A stretch of DNA of 64,000 nucleotides from Anaeramoeba flamelloides (taxonomy: Eukaryota > Metamonada > Anaeramoebidae). The stretch spans positions 1,922,001-1,986,000 of the forward strand of contig JANTQA010000047.1 in assembly GCA_027625915.1 (NCBI GenBank). Direction: 5' to 3'. Positions 49,506 to 60,500 of this stretch are shown in pieces (positions within the stretch are counted from its first letter, which is position 1; every line of letters starts with the position of its first letter). Below the pieces are notes generated by a model. The model was not told the origin of the DNA and ran no database searches. It saw only the letters and a program-made list of their open reading frames with translations. The position numbers and the translations under genes are program-made.

Positions 49506-49700
49506 CAGTCAGTTTCACTTTTAAGACACAAACTTTCAACGAAATTTAAGGCACAAAAAAAATCACAAATTAAGGCACAAAATTCAGATTCTAGTAAAAT
49601 AAATTGGAAAAAAAAAATTTGAATTTTGTGCTTTAATTTGAGATTTTTTTTGTGCCTTAAATTTCGTTGAAAGTTTGTGCCTTAAAAGTGAAACTGACTG
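49506..49700. mobile_element. CAGTCAGTT near-palindromic MITE
   Basis: TA-flanked (49504-49505, 49701-49702), tips CAGTCAGTTTCAC and GTGAAACTGACTG, with very few mismatches between halves. One of the youngest-looking copies. Confidence 0.92.
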
Positions 49701-50161
49701 TATGTAAAAAACCCTAATTATCAAGAATTATTCCTTTTCAACTGAATTAAAAAACTGACTTTAATCACTTTTGATTAATTTAATTATGTGAAAAAAAAAA
49801 TTTAAAAAATTTTATTTTGGAACAGCAATTACATAATGTGTAATTCAGAATAGAAATTTCGATACGTCTCTTACGGAAGGGAATTTACAAAATATAAAAT
49901 CGGTAATAGAAATCACGACAAATGAATTCTCAAAATAATATGTGAAAAAAAAAAATTGAGAAATATTTTTTGTATTGCAATAAACTATTTTCATTTGTTA
50001 TTGGTATGTTGAATCAAATTAAGCTAATTGATATCAAAATAATTTTTTTTATTTGGTAATAAAAAATAGATAAAATCCCTTTTTCTTATTTCTCAGCTTA
50101 ACAAAATGTAATTTAATTCAAATTGAAAATTCAATAACACATAAATGAAGGTTATAATGTC

Positions 50162-50232
50162 TTCCGATTAGTATAGAGGTAGAATGCCTGACTGTCACTC
50201 AGGTGGCCGGGGTTCAATTCCCCGATCGGAAG
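50162..50232 (+). tRNA. tRNA-Asp (anticodon GTC)
   Basis: A 71-nt cloverleaf: acceptor TTCCGAT pairs with ATCGGAA, anticodon stem CCTGA/TCAGG with loop CTGTCAC (GTC at 50194-50196), T stem CGGGG/CCCCG with loop TTCAATT, and discriminator G as expected for Asp. B box GGTTCAATTCC is present. The D stem has one non-pairing position (A:A). No intron. CCA is not encoded. Confidence 0.95.
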
Positions 50233-50877
50233 TACTTCTTTTTTTTTTTGGAACTACTCATCAAAAGCATCTAATGTTAAACTCTTTAAAAAACGTAAAA
50301 TTAAACCGATTCTCTCTTTTTTTTTGGAGATCTGTATTGATTTAAGATCAATTCAAAAAATAATTTTTTTCCAAATTTGTAATTTTGATAATTTCATTTT
50401 TTCTCAAATATTCAACTTTACAATCTCATTAAAACTTCCAACAAGATTCAGCGGCACTAATTTTTACATTGTGTGATTTCACCAGTAATTCTGTTTGATC
50501 AAAATCAACGAACTATGTTACACATTTTTTTCGTTCTTTCGCGAATTAATATCTTCCAAAATTGAAAACTTGTACTAAAAGCAATACAATAATCAACTGT
50601 AATTTGTGATCTTGGTTTATTTGATTTGGTATCTTTTTTATAAGATGTGTTTGGTCAACTAAGAACCCTAAATGAAAATAATAGTGAGAAGTGATTAAAA
50701 ATCTAAAAATATTCCCATTTCAATTTCAAACACTCAATTTCCCAATTATAATTTTGTTTCGTTTATTTGACAATTCAGGGTTGATTTCAAAACAGACCTG
50801 GCTCAAGAACCATTTTTTTCAAACTTCTTTTGGAGATTTACTTCTCTTTTCAAAATCCAAAAATAATCTCAATCTAA
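50233..50877. other. intergenic stretch upstream of eIF6
   Basis: Nothing recognised beyond the tRNA terminator. A short open frame overlapping the eIF6 start in another phase shows no domain. Confidence 0.5.
50239..50249 (+). terminator. RNA polymerase III T-run terminator
   Basis: A run of 11 T starting seven bases after the tRNA-Asp 3' end, the usual Pol III stop signal. Confidence 0.85.
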
Positions 50878-51190
50878 ATGGCAATTCGAGCACAATTCCA
50901 AAGCAGCTCCGAAATCGGTGTCTTTGCAAAACTCACAAATTCGTATTGTCTCGTAGCACAGGGAGGATCTGAAAATTTTTATTCGGTGTTTGAATCCGAA
51001 CTTTCTTAACACATCCCCGTTATTCATGTAAGCATTTCAGGCACGAAAATAATCGGTTCAATGGTTGCAGGAAATAAAAATGGAGTCTTGTTACCTACAA
51101 CAACCTCTGATCAAGAATTAATGCACATCAGAAATTCCTTACCAGAATCAGTCAAGGTCATTCGAATCGAAGAAAAGCTTACTGCTTTAG
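50878..51190 (+). CDS. EIF6: eIF6, 5' exon (with in-frame TAA)
   Basis: Read from ATG 50878 this gives [20 protein letters not shown], then [20 protein letters not shown], a near-perfect match to the N-terminus of eIF6, the 60S-ribosome anti-association and biogenesis factor. It continues [20 protein letters not shown] and [20 protein letters not shown], and stops in phase 1 at ...KLTALG with GT at 51191. At codon 44 (51007-51009), where eIF6 usually has Asp before (T/A)IP, the genome reads TAA. The sequence on both sides is in the same frame and conserved, so either the gene is a recent casualty, the base calls are wrong, or the codon is read through. Joined to 61274-61701 the total is 246 codons before the stop, matching the ~245-residue family length. 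The intron between the halves would be about 10 kb. Confidence 0.85.
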
Positions 51191-51418
51191 GTAATCCTTT
51201 CTTTTTTATTCGTTTTCTTTTTCAAAATCGGACTTTTTTTTTTTTTCTTTGTAATTTTTTTTTCTTTGCCTTTTTTTTAAAATTGTTCCATACCCCCTTT
51301 TTTATTGCCCGTTTCTCAAAGAAGTAAAATACGTAATCAAAATAACCCTTCTTTTTTACAAGTTTTTGTACAGTTGTTTCAATAACCAGTGTTGACTTTT
51401 ATAAATTTTATTTTTCAG

Positions 51419-51459
51419 ACTTTAAGGACTACGTTCCCACCCTTGAGTGGGTTGAGTAA
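51419..51459 (+). other. possible alternative 3'-terminal exon of eIF6
   Basis: After a good acceptor (TTATTTTTCAG, ending 51418) a GC-richer stretch stays in the phase set by the 51190 donor and reads DFKDYVPTLEWVE then TAA. Using it would remove a 228-nt intron of normal size and produce a protein cut off after ~117 codons. The peptide has no convincing eIF6 match, apart from DYV recalling CNDYVAL. Confidence 0.35.
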
Positions 51460-52561
51460 TTGTGTTATTTGACTTTCGCTGCTCAAAAAAATTTTTCACA
51501 CGGAAGGAATTGGACAAAAAAAAAAAACATTTTTTGTCATCTTTAGCTTTTCACGAAGACTATTTTTCTTTGTTATTCAACGAAAAGGAAAATTAAAAAT
51601 AACAAAAAAAATAATTGCAAAAAATGGCTTTGGTATTTTCAAGTAAATTTCAAATTTGAGAACATTTCAAAATTGTAAAAGCAAATTTAAAAAATATGTA
51701 GAACAGCTCTAGAAAATAGTGTGAGTTCTGAAAGTTGAAATTGAAATACTAAAATACTGATAAATTCAGATTTATAAAATAAAATTTTTAGTTCAATTTC
51801 ACCTTTTTGTAATCTTGGAGCAGCACTTTAGAGAAAACAACTCAAGAGAAAGAACCTTTTTAGAAGCACAGCCAATTTTTCAAAGTTTTTATTGCATTTC
51901 AACCAATAAAATTCTTTATTCAAAGCTTTTGTAAAAAAATTTATTAAGGGACTAGTCTATATTAAATTTTTTTAAACTACTTTCGAAAAATAAGGGCCCA
52001 GTTTTTCAAATTATACTCACTAAACTAATTATATGAGGAACCCTGTAAATAATCATCAATAAACTAGAAGTTGATGGATAATCATCAGAAGATTAAATAC
52101 TAACAAGGTGTCTTCTTTAAAAATTTTTATACGTTGAAAAAAAATCTATTTCATTTTTTTGTACAAAAATTTGGCTAAAAAAATCATCCAAAATTTTTAC
52201 AACATCTGGATATTATCGAATTTTTTTTCGGTTGTAAGAGTAATTTGATTGAGAATTAAATTGAAATTTTTCATCATGTAAAAATATTAAATGTAAATCA
52301 GTGAAGAAAAATTAACATCTGAAACTATTTGATTGAAGAAACTAACAAACAAAAAAAAATCAAATTGTCATCTGATTGTTTGAAAATTTTTTTTATTTTC
52401 TTCCAATTTTTCAGTCAAAAGTTTGGTTAGTAAATTATGAAGTAGAAAATTTTATTTAAATTACATCATTAATCAACTGCCCAACATCATATTGAAATCC
52501 AATGATTCTAGAACGAGATCTCGAAATTTGGGCCCCTATTTTTTGAATTTAGTTTAGGTAT

Positions 52562-53030
52562 AGTAGGGAAAAAAATACAGGACATGAAAAAAATCCCGGA
52601 CAAGATTTTTTATTGTGAGTATTAGTAAAATTTTTGTCTAATTTCAATGAAATCCTTATTATAAATAACCAATTTTTTTATGAGATTAGTAATAAACCTA
52701 CCTAAAGTCCATCAAAGTAAGGTGTCTCTAGAATACTCAAGTAATTGTTTGATAACATATGGTGATCAACTTTTTTTGAAAAACAAACCAGTTTTATTGA
52801 GGTTTGCTCGAGTTTGGAAAATGATAATTTTTCTTCTGGTTTTTTGATTGATTGAATGGTGTTTTGAACAAGTGTGATTTCATCAATCATCATTCTAATA
52901 AGTGGGTGAGTTATAATTGAAAAAGTTCGATTCTTAAATAAAGGAATTTGATTGTAAATAAATGAAATTACACAATAATTTTACTAATACTCACAATAAA
53001 AAATCTTGTCCGGTATTTTTTTCACTGCTC
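52562..53030. mobile_element. ~470-bp TIR element (empty-site copy)
   Basis: The left end has TCCCGGACAAGATTTTTTAT and the right end its complement, ATAAAAAATCTTGTCCGG, extending about 60 bp inward. The interior matches 29172-30042 without the two nested MITEs present there. Outer limit approximate. Confidence 0.75.
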
Positions 53031-53516
53031 TAAATTTAATAGAGATTTAGAATTTTTTTGCCAATTACTTAGATTTGAAATCAAAGTGAAAAACTTCTTA
53101 GTACAGCAATGAAATCTTGCTAAATGACATTCATTAAATTTAGTTATTGCTTTTATAGAAATAACAAATTTTTCCATTTTTTCACTTTTTTGAAAGTTGC
53201 TTTTTTTTAACTTTTAGCAAAAATACAAAAAATAAAAAAAAAATTGGAGTAAGAAAGCAAAATAACAAATGTTGAAATCAAGATCTATAAGAGAAATATT
53301 TTATGGATTAGTTATATTTAATTCAAAAAAATTTCAACTCGATAGATGTTTGGATAAATAAAAAAGTCACAAAATTTTTAAAAATTAATCCACACTCCCT
53401 AAGAATTATTTATAAATCTGAAGCAAAAATAGACCAAATAAGAATTTCAATATATAAAAGAAGATTTAAACTCAAAAAGAAATTAGAAATTCTTGGTTTT
53501 GAACACATATCATTCT

Positions 53517-54130
53517 TTATTGATTTGATTTGGAAACAATCATCTTGTTATGTTGCGAGTTTGGCCTGGAAGAACGAGAAATATGATATTGTTCGAAGTG
53601 ATATAAGATTATGTTGAGGAGTTCGAAGAACGACGATTAATATAATCTTAGCACTAGAACAATATCATATTTTGAGTCTGGAAGGAGAACCAAAACGAGG
53701 AAACATAAAAGGTGATTGTTGAACAAATGAAGCAATATGAGGTGCTATTTATTTTTTAACTCGGGATCTAACTCGTAAGAATAAACAAACAAACAAACAA
53801 AAACAAGTAAAAACAATTTGTTATTTTTTAATGAAACTTGGAAGAACAAGTTCTTCCAAGTTTCTCTTTCTCAACAGTGTTATTGGTTAGGTGAAAATAT
53901 TGAAGTTAAAGGTTACATTTTCATCCATTAAGGATAAAACTTGGTTTAAATTCCCCAGAGACAAACTAGATCGCTAACTTTTCAATGAGTTTCTATTTAC
54001 TATTGTATTTTACGCTTATTAAGAAACATCCGAAGCTGATCAAACATAAAACCTGCGTATATTGTGTGTTCTTAACAGTGACTAATTTTCAGCATTCCTC
54101 TCCAAAATTTTCTTGATTTGACGTAGTAAA
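53517..54130 (+). repeat. ~610-bp dispersed repeat, copy 1
   Basis: Matches 58830-59437 in the same orientation at roughly three-quarters identity, with a strongly kept block GGTTTAAATTCCCCAGAGAC. It contains a long imperfect hairpin (about 53578-53682) and a short perfect one (53833-53864). Copy 1 sits in a LINE remnant, copy 2 next to a TTAA element, so each moved independently. GGTTTAAATTCC resembles a Pol III B box, hinting at a SINE; a solo LTR is also possible. Confidence 0.7.
53833..53864 (+). other. perfect 15-bp hairpin in repeat copy 1
   Basis: GAAACTTGGAAGAAC, loop AA, GTTCTTCCAAGTTTC. The paralogous hairpin at 59147-59182 pairs equally well with different bases. Confidence 0.9.
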
Positions 54131-56139
54131 AAAAAATGTTTTTTTTTTTCTACTTTCTTAAATTGTAAAATGTTTTTTTCTCACTTTGAAAACCTTTTAT
54201 AAATGGTTTCTTCTCTCCTTTTTTCTAAGAAAAAAAAGACCAAACGTTTTTACTTTTTTTAAAATGAGATTGATTTCTTTTAGAGAAAAAACAAAAACGT
54301 TGTCTGATTTTAGACATTGTTTTTAAACAAAGAAAGGGAATCCGTTCGATTTCCAAACAGTACGGGAAAGTTGATGGTCTTTTTTCTTTGTCGTCTATTG
54401 ATCAAATAATTGAGTTACTTGAACCAATTTAATTTTCCAATGTCGTAAATCCTTGAGCGCGGCAAAACCTTATATATTTATGAGATTAAAAATTGGCAAA
54501 ATAAATTGGTTAAACTCTTCTAAAATAACTTTAAATAACATTTTTAAAGTGGAATTTAATAGTAAAATACTTCTTATTTTTTCCAAATAGAATTCAAAAA
54601 AAGAAGATCAGAAAATTACCAAACTTTGCATAATTACTAAATGGATTTCCGAAAATCTTTCCACAGTGACTTCAATACTATCCTAAACTTTTTTGTGATA
54701 CAATCACTTTCTTATCAGTAGTTGTTTGAAATTATATAGTTAAATTTTTCCAAATAAAATGTTTGAGATAAAAAAAAATATATATATAGCAAAAAAATTA
54801 AAATTCACTAAAAAAGATGATGAAAATATCAATTGGAAAGTAGAAAGTCTAAAACTACTAAATATGTATCTTAGTCAATTTAGAGTAAACTTAATAATTA
54901 ATAGTTATGGATGGAAAGGTCAAGAATATTTAAAAATTGTTAGGTATAATAATAATATAAACAAACAAAAATATTTAAAATGGAAGGGCTCTACTTCCAT
55001 CTTAAAACTCAGAAATTTTACAAATTATCTTAATAGATATTCTTATGTATATGATAAGAATAAAACAAAAACAAAATTTTGCAATTTATGTAAAAAACAT
55101 TTAAACCTAGAAATCATTGAAGATATGGATCATTTTTTTATGGGGCTGCCCATTCTATGAAAAAAATCGAGTAATTTGGATTAAAGAACTAATTCAAATT
55201 AACAAAAACAATAATAAGAATAATATGTCTTACGTTACAATTTCTGTACTATTTTAATTTTTTTTTCTTTTTGGTATTATGTTCATAAAGCAATCCTTCA
55301 ATTTTTAAATGAAGTGCTTTACGTTTTTCAAACATCATTTTTTCACAAATACCAACTTTGAAATGTTTATTTTTTTCTCTCTTAAAAAATATTTCACTCT
55401 GATCAGTTACAAAACAAAAGTTTTATAATTTGATGAGCAAGGAATGGAATGGGAATGTTTTTGAAAATTTTAGAAATAAATTTTAAAAAATTATTAAAAT
55501 GTGATTTGAATCCGGTGATAATGTACTAAAATTAGCTATTGTTTTAGCAATAAATAAATCATTTCAAGAAGTAAACGGTATCTATTGGTTCTTTTTAAAT
55601 GACATTGAATAAATAATCTGTCTTGAAGTTTGAATACTTTAGGTATTTCAGGTTGATTAGAGGACTTTTATTTTTCTAAAAATAGATTTTTAAAATGTAG
55701 TTCTCATTTACAGTTCTTGAATCGTGAGAGGACTATCGTTTTTATTTATCCTTGGTTGTGTGCACCCCTCTCTGTACTAAAGTGAAATACGTGTCTTAAA
55801 AAAAATAAAGTGAGAAATTGTGAAAAAAAATTGTTTTTTATAATCAGTGGTAAACATGATCGATGAAAACATTTTTTATTATTACCTTCTTTCAAGTTCT
55901 ATTAACTTGACCTTCACTACCATTCTAACAATAAACCTGACTATATTAAAAATCGCTTTTTTTTTGATTATTAATCGATTTTGAGATTTTGGGCAAAGAG
56001 TACATTATCACCGGATTCTAAGTCATATCTTTGATATTATTCGTAACAAAGACTCATTATTTATCTTATCATTGGTTAATGATAAAGAAAATTATGATTC
56101 TTTATTATAATTTCTAAACAAAAATTTAGAAATTAGGGA

Positions 56140-56425
56140 AGTGACGTCAAGTGCCGTAGAGTGCCTAGGTTTTCTTGAGGTTTTCTGTTTTACATGTTAA
56201 GTGTTCTAGGTTTTTTTTACTTTTTGAAATAAACCGAAAATTTATTAAAATTTTCTGTTCATTTCAAAAATTAAAAAAAACCTAACGAAAATCTATCGAT
56301 TTTCCAAATAAAACAGAAAACTCAAGAAAAACTAACGGCGGTTTTCCAGAATTCAAAAGAATTGAGCAAAATCTGTGATTTTACTCCATTCTTTTGAATT
56401 CTAGAAAACCTAACGGCTGTAAGAG
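56140..56425. repeat. AGTGTTCT-type dispersed repeat
   Basis: Reads GTGACGTCAAGTGCCGTAGA, TTAAGTGTTCTAGG and inverted arms CAGAATTCAAAAGAAT / ATTCTTTTGAATTCT. Related to 10095-10640 and 40005-40340. Confidence 0.55.
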
Positions 56426-57329
56426 GAAATTAATTTCCTCCCTTCAAAATAAAAAAAAAAAAAAAGGTTGTTTAAATTTTATTGGGCTAGTTCAAAAACA
56501 TGGCAAATGAACTTGGAAGGTTGTAGAAAAATGATTTGACAAATTGATCTCATGTAAATACTGTTTGGTTTGGAAAGTACAAAGTTTTACTGAACTGTAT
56601 TTTTCAAAAACAACAAATTAAAAACCCAAACTCAACAGTTAACTAAAAAAAAAAAAAAACCTGTTAAAAAAAAACCCAACAGTTATTTAACAAAAAAAAC
56701 ACAAAAAATTTTGAAAAACACATAAAAAAAAAACGTCTACACGGGTTATTGAAACAACTGCCGAATCTGTTTTTGATTCAGTTCAATTATTTTTCAATTA
56801 CTGATTTAACACCATCCATACTATTTATTGCGAAATAAATCGAAAAAAATTTTCATTCGTCTTTCCAAAAAAAGATTTTTAAAATCATGTAACCTTTCAA
56901 CTATGCACTTCCGTAAAACAAGCTTAAATTATTAATTTCCCATTTAGAATTGGGAGCTTTGATGATTTAATTTTGGAATTCTTGTGAGTTTTTTTTTTTG
57001 GAAAGCTGAATGAAAATTTGGTTCCTTTTATTTTGTCATTAACAGTACAACCGAACATTCTGCGATTTAAATTTCAAATCAAAATCCACTATAGAAACTT
57101 TTATTTCATTCTTTTTATTTATTTTTCGTTCTGTAATTTTAAATGTTTATTTTGGGATTATTATTCTTTTAAAAAGCAGAAAATACTGTTAATTGAAATA
57201 TAAATCTAATAAAATGTCCATAGACAGCACAATTATGAAAAAACAAAATTGAAAATTCGAAGGGTAATTGTAACAAACAAATTCTTCAAACACATTCTAC
57301 AAACTTTCCTTTTGTCTTTGTTTGATTAA

Positions 57330-58828
57330 GGCTCTTACCATCTTTTGTAAAAAGGTTAAATACACGTAAACAAAAAAAAAATCTTCTAATAAATTTAATA
57401 ACAAATTCCAAAAAAATTTTACTAAATCTTGAAATTATAAAACAAATTTAAAATTCTGATTACAACTAAAAAACCAAACGTTCTTAAAATACTATTTTCA
57501 AAAATGATTTATTGTTTTTAAAAGTTTGGTACATTTTTCTCATTTTTGAAAACACCAAAATCCAACCTATATTTCAAATTATTTGAAAAAAATTATTTTG
57601 GTTGAAAGAAGAAATAAATCTCATTATCTATGAAAGAATTGTACAAAATATATTTTTAAAATAAAACCACTATGTTTTGGAATAACTCTGTATAAAAAAA
57701 CTACTTTATTTCAAAAAAATTACATTAATTATTTTAAACTTGAAAAAAAATATAATTTATTTATTAAAAGAACAGTTCTAATCAATTTTTTATATTTGTT
57801 GAATTAAAAAATTTCAGAGAAAAAAAAATCAAACACATTAAATTAAAAAACATTCTCCCAAAATAATTTTTTAAAACTCTGGAAAATTCAAGTTAAGCGA
57901 TTAGCCTCACCATAGATTTCTCTATAATCAAAGTATGTTGTAATTGTGTGTAAATGATATTAGTGCACCATGGCTCAAATAGCTCTAAAAAATCTATTAA
58001 AAATCTTATTGCACAATAAATTATTGATTTTTTTACTAAGGATCACAATTAAAAAAGTTTCATTTTGGAAAATTTTTTTTAATTCCTTTTCCAAATCTAA
58101 ATTAATAAAAACCCAAAATACAGTATTCTGGTATTTAATAATTTAGATTTAGCACTTCCAAAAGTAACTATTTTTTTAATTTTTTAATTTCAAAGATTAA
58201 CCCAATAATCATCAACATAAAAGCACAAAGACTGTTTAGTTTTATTTGCTTTTTGATAAAGCTACTTATAGCATCAATATATTTCCATGATTTGAGAAAT
58301 AATTTGACAAAAAAATTTATTGGTTAATTATTTAATTGTTAAAAAAAAACGAATTTTTAAGTAACTAATCTACATTTTGCCACAAATTTAAGAAAGATAT
58401 TTTGTAACTTTGGAGTCCATATATTGATAATTTAATCTTTAAATTTATGGCGAAAGGCCGATTTTATTCTGAAATTGTTGAGTTTTTTACTAAAACATAG
58501 ATTATTTCTAATTGATGAGATCAACAAATATTACTACTTGACTAATCGATTTTTTAGAGACATTCGAACCATGTAGAACTAATGTGGTTAAGCCCAATAA
58601 CAACATACTTTGATCATAAGCTTCTTCTTGGTAGACGCTAATCCCTTAAAACATAAAGAAATACTTTTTAATTTGATTATTTTTAATCAATAATTAATTA
58701 CCCAATCTTAATTATTTCAGTAAGTTAGTAATAACCCAAAGATTAAAAGCATCAATAGGATTTATTAATTATTTCCCAATTTTCAAATATTTTCAAACAA
58801 AGAAAAATAATTCTAATTAATAACTGTG
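57330..58828 (-). mobile_element. TTAA element of the 1.2-kb family, inverted and interrupted (copy 3)
   Basis: The reverse complement aligns with 11013-12220, e.g. TTACTGAAATAATTAAGATT, GAGAAATAATT and CAAAAATGAGAAAAATG. TTAA lies at 57326-57329. It is split by the 749-bp element 57897-58645 and its far end is cut by the repeat starting at 58830. Confidence 0.65.
57897..58645. mobile_element. 749-bp TTAA-flanked element with ~50-bp inverted ends
   Basis: TTAA at 57893-57896 and 58646-58649. The left end GCGATTAGCCTCACC ... ATCAAAGTATGTTGTAATTG is mirrored by the right end CAATAACAACATACTTTGAT ... GTAGACGCTAATCCC. It interrupts a 1.2-kb TTAA element; the uninterrupted sequence is seen at about 11690-11720 and 43139-43175. 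PiggyBac-like, non-autonomous. Confidence 0.8.
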
Positions 58829-58829
58829 T

Positions 58830-59437
58830 TTATTGTTTTGGTTTGGAAACAATCACTTTGTTATGTTACGGGTTTGATATAGAAGAACGAGAAATGTGAT
58901 ATAAAATGATATTGAGCACTTTGAAGAAAGACGATTAATATTGTCTTATCACCAGAACAATATCATATTTTGAGTCTGGAAGGAGATCCAAAATGAGGAA
59001 TTATAACTAGGTGATTTTTGAACAAATGAAACAATATGAGATGCTATTTATTTTTTGGAACTAAGGATATAACTCTACACAACAGAATAAAAAAAAAACA
59101 TATACAGACAAACAAAAACAATAAAAAACTAATTGGTTATTTTTCAAAGATCCTTTGAAGAGCTTTTTCTTCAAAGGATCTTAATATCCAAATGGAGTTA
59201 TCGAAAACACTCAAGTTTAAATTTACATTTTCATCATTGGGTACAAAACTTGGTTTAAATTCCCCAGAGACAAACTAGATCTTCCAACTTTTCAATGAGT
59301 CTCTATCACCTCTTTTATTTCATGCTTGTTTAGAAACAACCGAAGGCGATCAAACATAAAGCCCACATCTATTATGTGTTCTTAACAGTAACTGATTTTG
59401 AAGCATTCCTCCAAAAATTCTTTACTTGGCATAGTAA
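58830..59437 (+). repeat. ~610-bp dispersed repeat, copy 2
   Basis: Same order as 53517-54130, including AACAATATCATATTTTGAGT and GGTTTAAATTCCCCAGAGAC. Confidence 0.7.
59147..59182 (+). other. perfect 15-bp hairpin in repeat copy 2
   Basis: AAGATCCTTTGAAGA, loop GCTTTT, TCTTCAAAGGATCTT. Same place in the repeat as 53833-53864. Confidence 0.9.
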
Positions 59438-60119
59438 AATAAGGAAAATAAATCGAATTTTTTTTCTTATTTATTCTGCAAATACCAATAATAACTCAAT
59501 AAAATTTAATTATTCCCACATAAATTAATACTACTCTTCATTAATACTTTGTAATTAGTAGGTATTTACAAGAGAACAAAAAAAAAAAAAAAAAAAAACT
59601 ACAGTTTTAATAAAAAAAAAAATTCCTTTTAATTGGATGATAAAAGATCGTATTGAACCTTTACCAAAATGAAAATAATAAAGATAAAGATAATTAGAAT
59701 GATAATGGTGGTGGGGTTTTTATGAAAGAAAAATTAAAATAGGAAATGAAATTTATGTTTAGAATAATGAAATTTTAAAAAATGTGTTATATTATGGGAT
59801 TGTGTTGTGTTAATTTTATAAGAGTATATATTTGTGGGAAAGAATAAAGATTTTAAAATGTTGTTTTCTTTGTTTTTTTTTTTAAAAAAAGTCCTCGGAT
59901 AATATTTAATTCATCATCATTCGTAATGAAAACCATTTTCCGGTCAAAGGGGTGCAGCTTTAGTGGGCTAATTAAATCTGTTTAAAGGGTTTGAATGGAT
60001 ATTAGAAGAAAAAAATTTTATTTTGGAAATTTTGAAAATTGAAATCATTTTTTCACATTTTTTCAATTTTTTTCGATTTTTAAAACGTAATTCTCATTTG
60101 AAATATTTTTTTTTTATTT

Positions 60120-60500
60120 ATGAAAAGATCCGATACTCACTTGGTCAAAACTTGTAATTTTAATGCTATTGAAACAGTGGGAATGATTTCAGAAAAATCA
60201 GATTGGTTTATATTGCAATTTTTATTTGGATCTTCAATTGAATATTTTTTTTTTCTAAATGTATCGTCCTAAGAATTTTAGGTTTTTCAATTTTTAAGAA
60301 AATCTATTGATTGATTAGATTTGCTTCATATTGATATCAACTATTTTTTAGTGTGTATTATTCTACTTATTTCTTATAGGTTCTTCAAAGTTCAATTATA
60401 AAAAATAATTGATATTTGGAAAATTTTGTGGGTGGCCTTTGACATAAATAAGGTGTATGTGCAATAACAAATGTTTTCTGACCTATTTGTGTTTTAAAAA
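60120..60500. repeat. dispersed repeat related to 20220-20600
   Basis: Shares blocks such as TTTATTTGGATCTT(C/G)AATTG and a GAATTT..G.TTTTTCAATTTTT segment in the same order. Unknown family, strongly diverged. Confidence 0.45.

Larger units (their letters stand above)
48632..50161. other. intergenic stretch between fusion gene and tRNA-Asp
   Basis: No gene. It contains a perfect 44-bp inverted repeat (48720-48968), poly-T tracts and one near-palindromic MITE (49506-49700). Confidence 0.6.
53290..55255 (+). mobile_element. LINE reverse-transcriptase C-terminal remnant, interrupted
   Basis: At 53317-53520 one frame reads INPHSLRIIYKSEAKIDQIR and IYKRRFKLKKKLEIL, resembling the region after the polymerase domain of LINE proteins. 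At 54759-55160 the frame ends RYSYVYDKNK ... CNLCKKHLNL ... EDMDHFF, and after a frame change at about 55138 it continues GCPFYEKNRVIWIKELIQ: together a CxxC...H...C zinc-knuckle typical of LINE C-termini. A ~610-bp repeat (53517-54130) is inserted between the parts. The polymerase domain itself is not visible. Confidence 0.6.

Noticed and set aside
51007-51009. TAA as a reassigned sense codon
   Set aside because: TAA ends the mutarotase, HMGL-like, bZIP and ankyrin genes exactly where the proteins should stop, so a general code change does not fit.
51028-51040. GTAAGCATTTCAG inside the eIF6 5' exon looks like a 13-nt intron
   Set aside because: It encodes the conserved VSIS residues, removal would shift the frame, and it is far shorter than the introns seen here.
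53517-59437. The two ~610-bp direct repeats as the two LTRs of one retroelement
   Set aside because: LINE remnants lie on both sides of copy 1 and copy 2 abuts a TTAA element; no capsid or integrase-like frame was seen between them. Independent dispersed copies explain the layout better.
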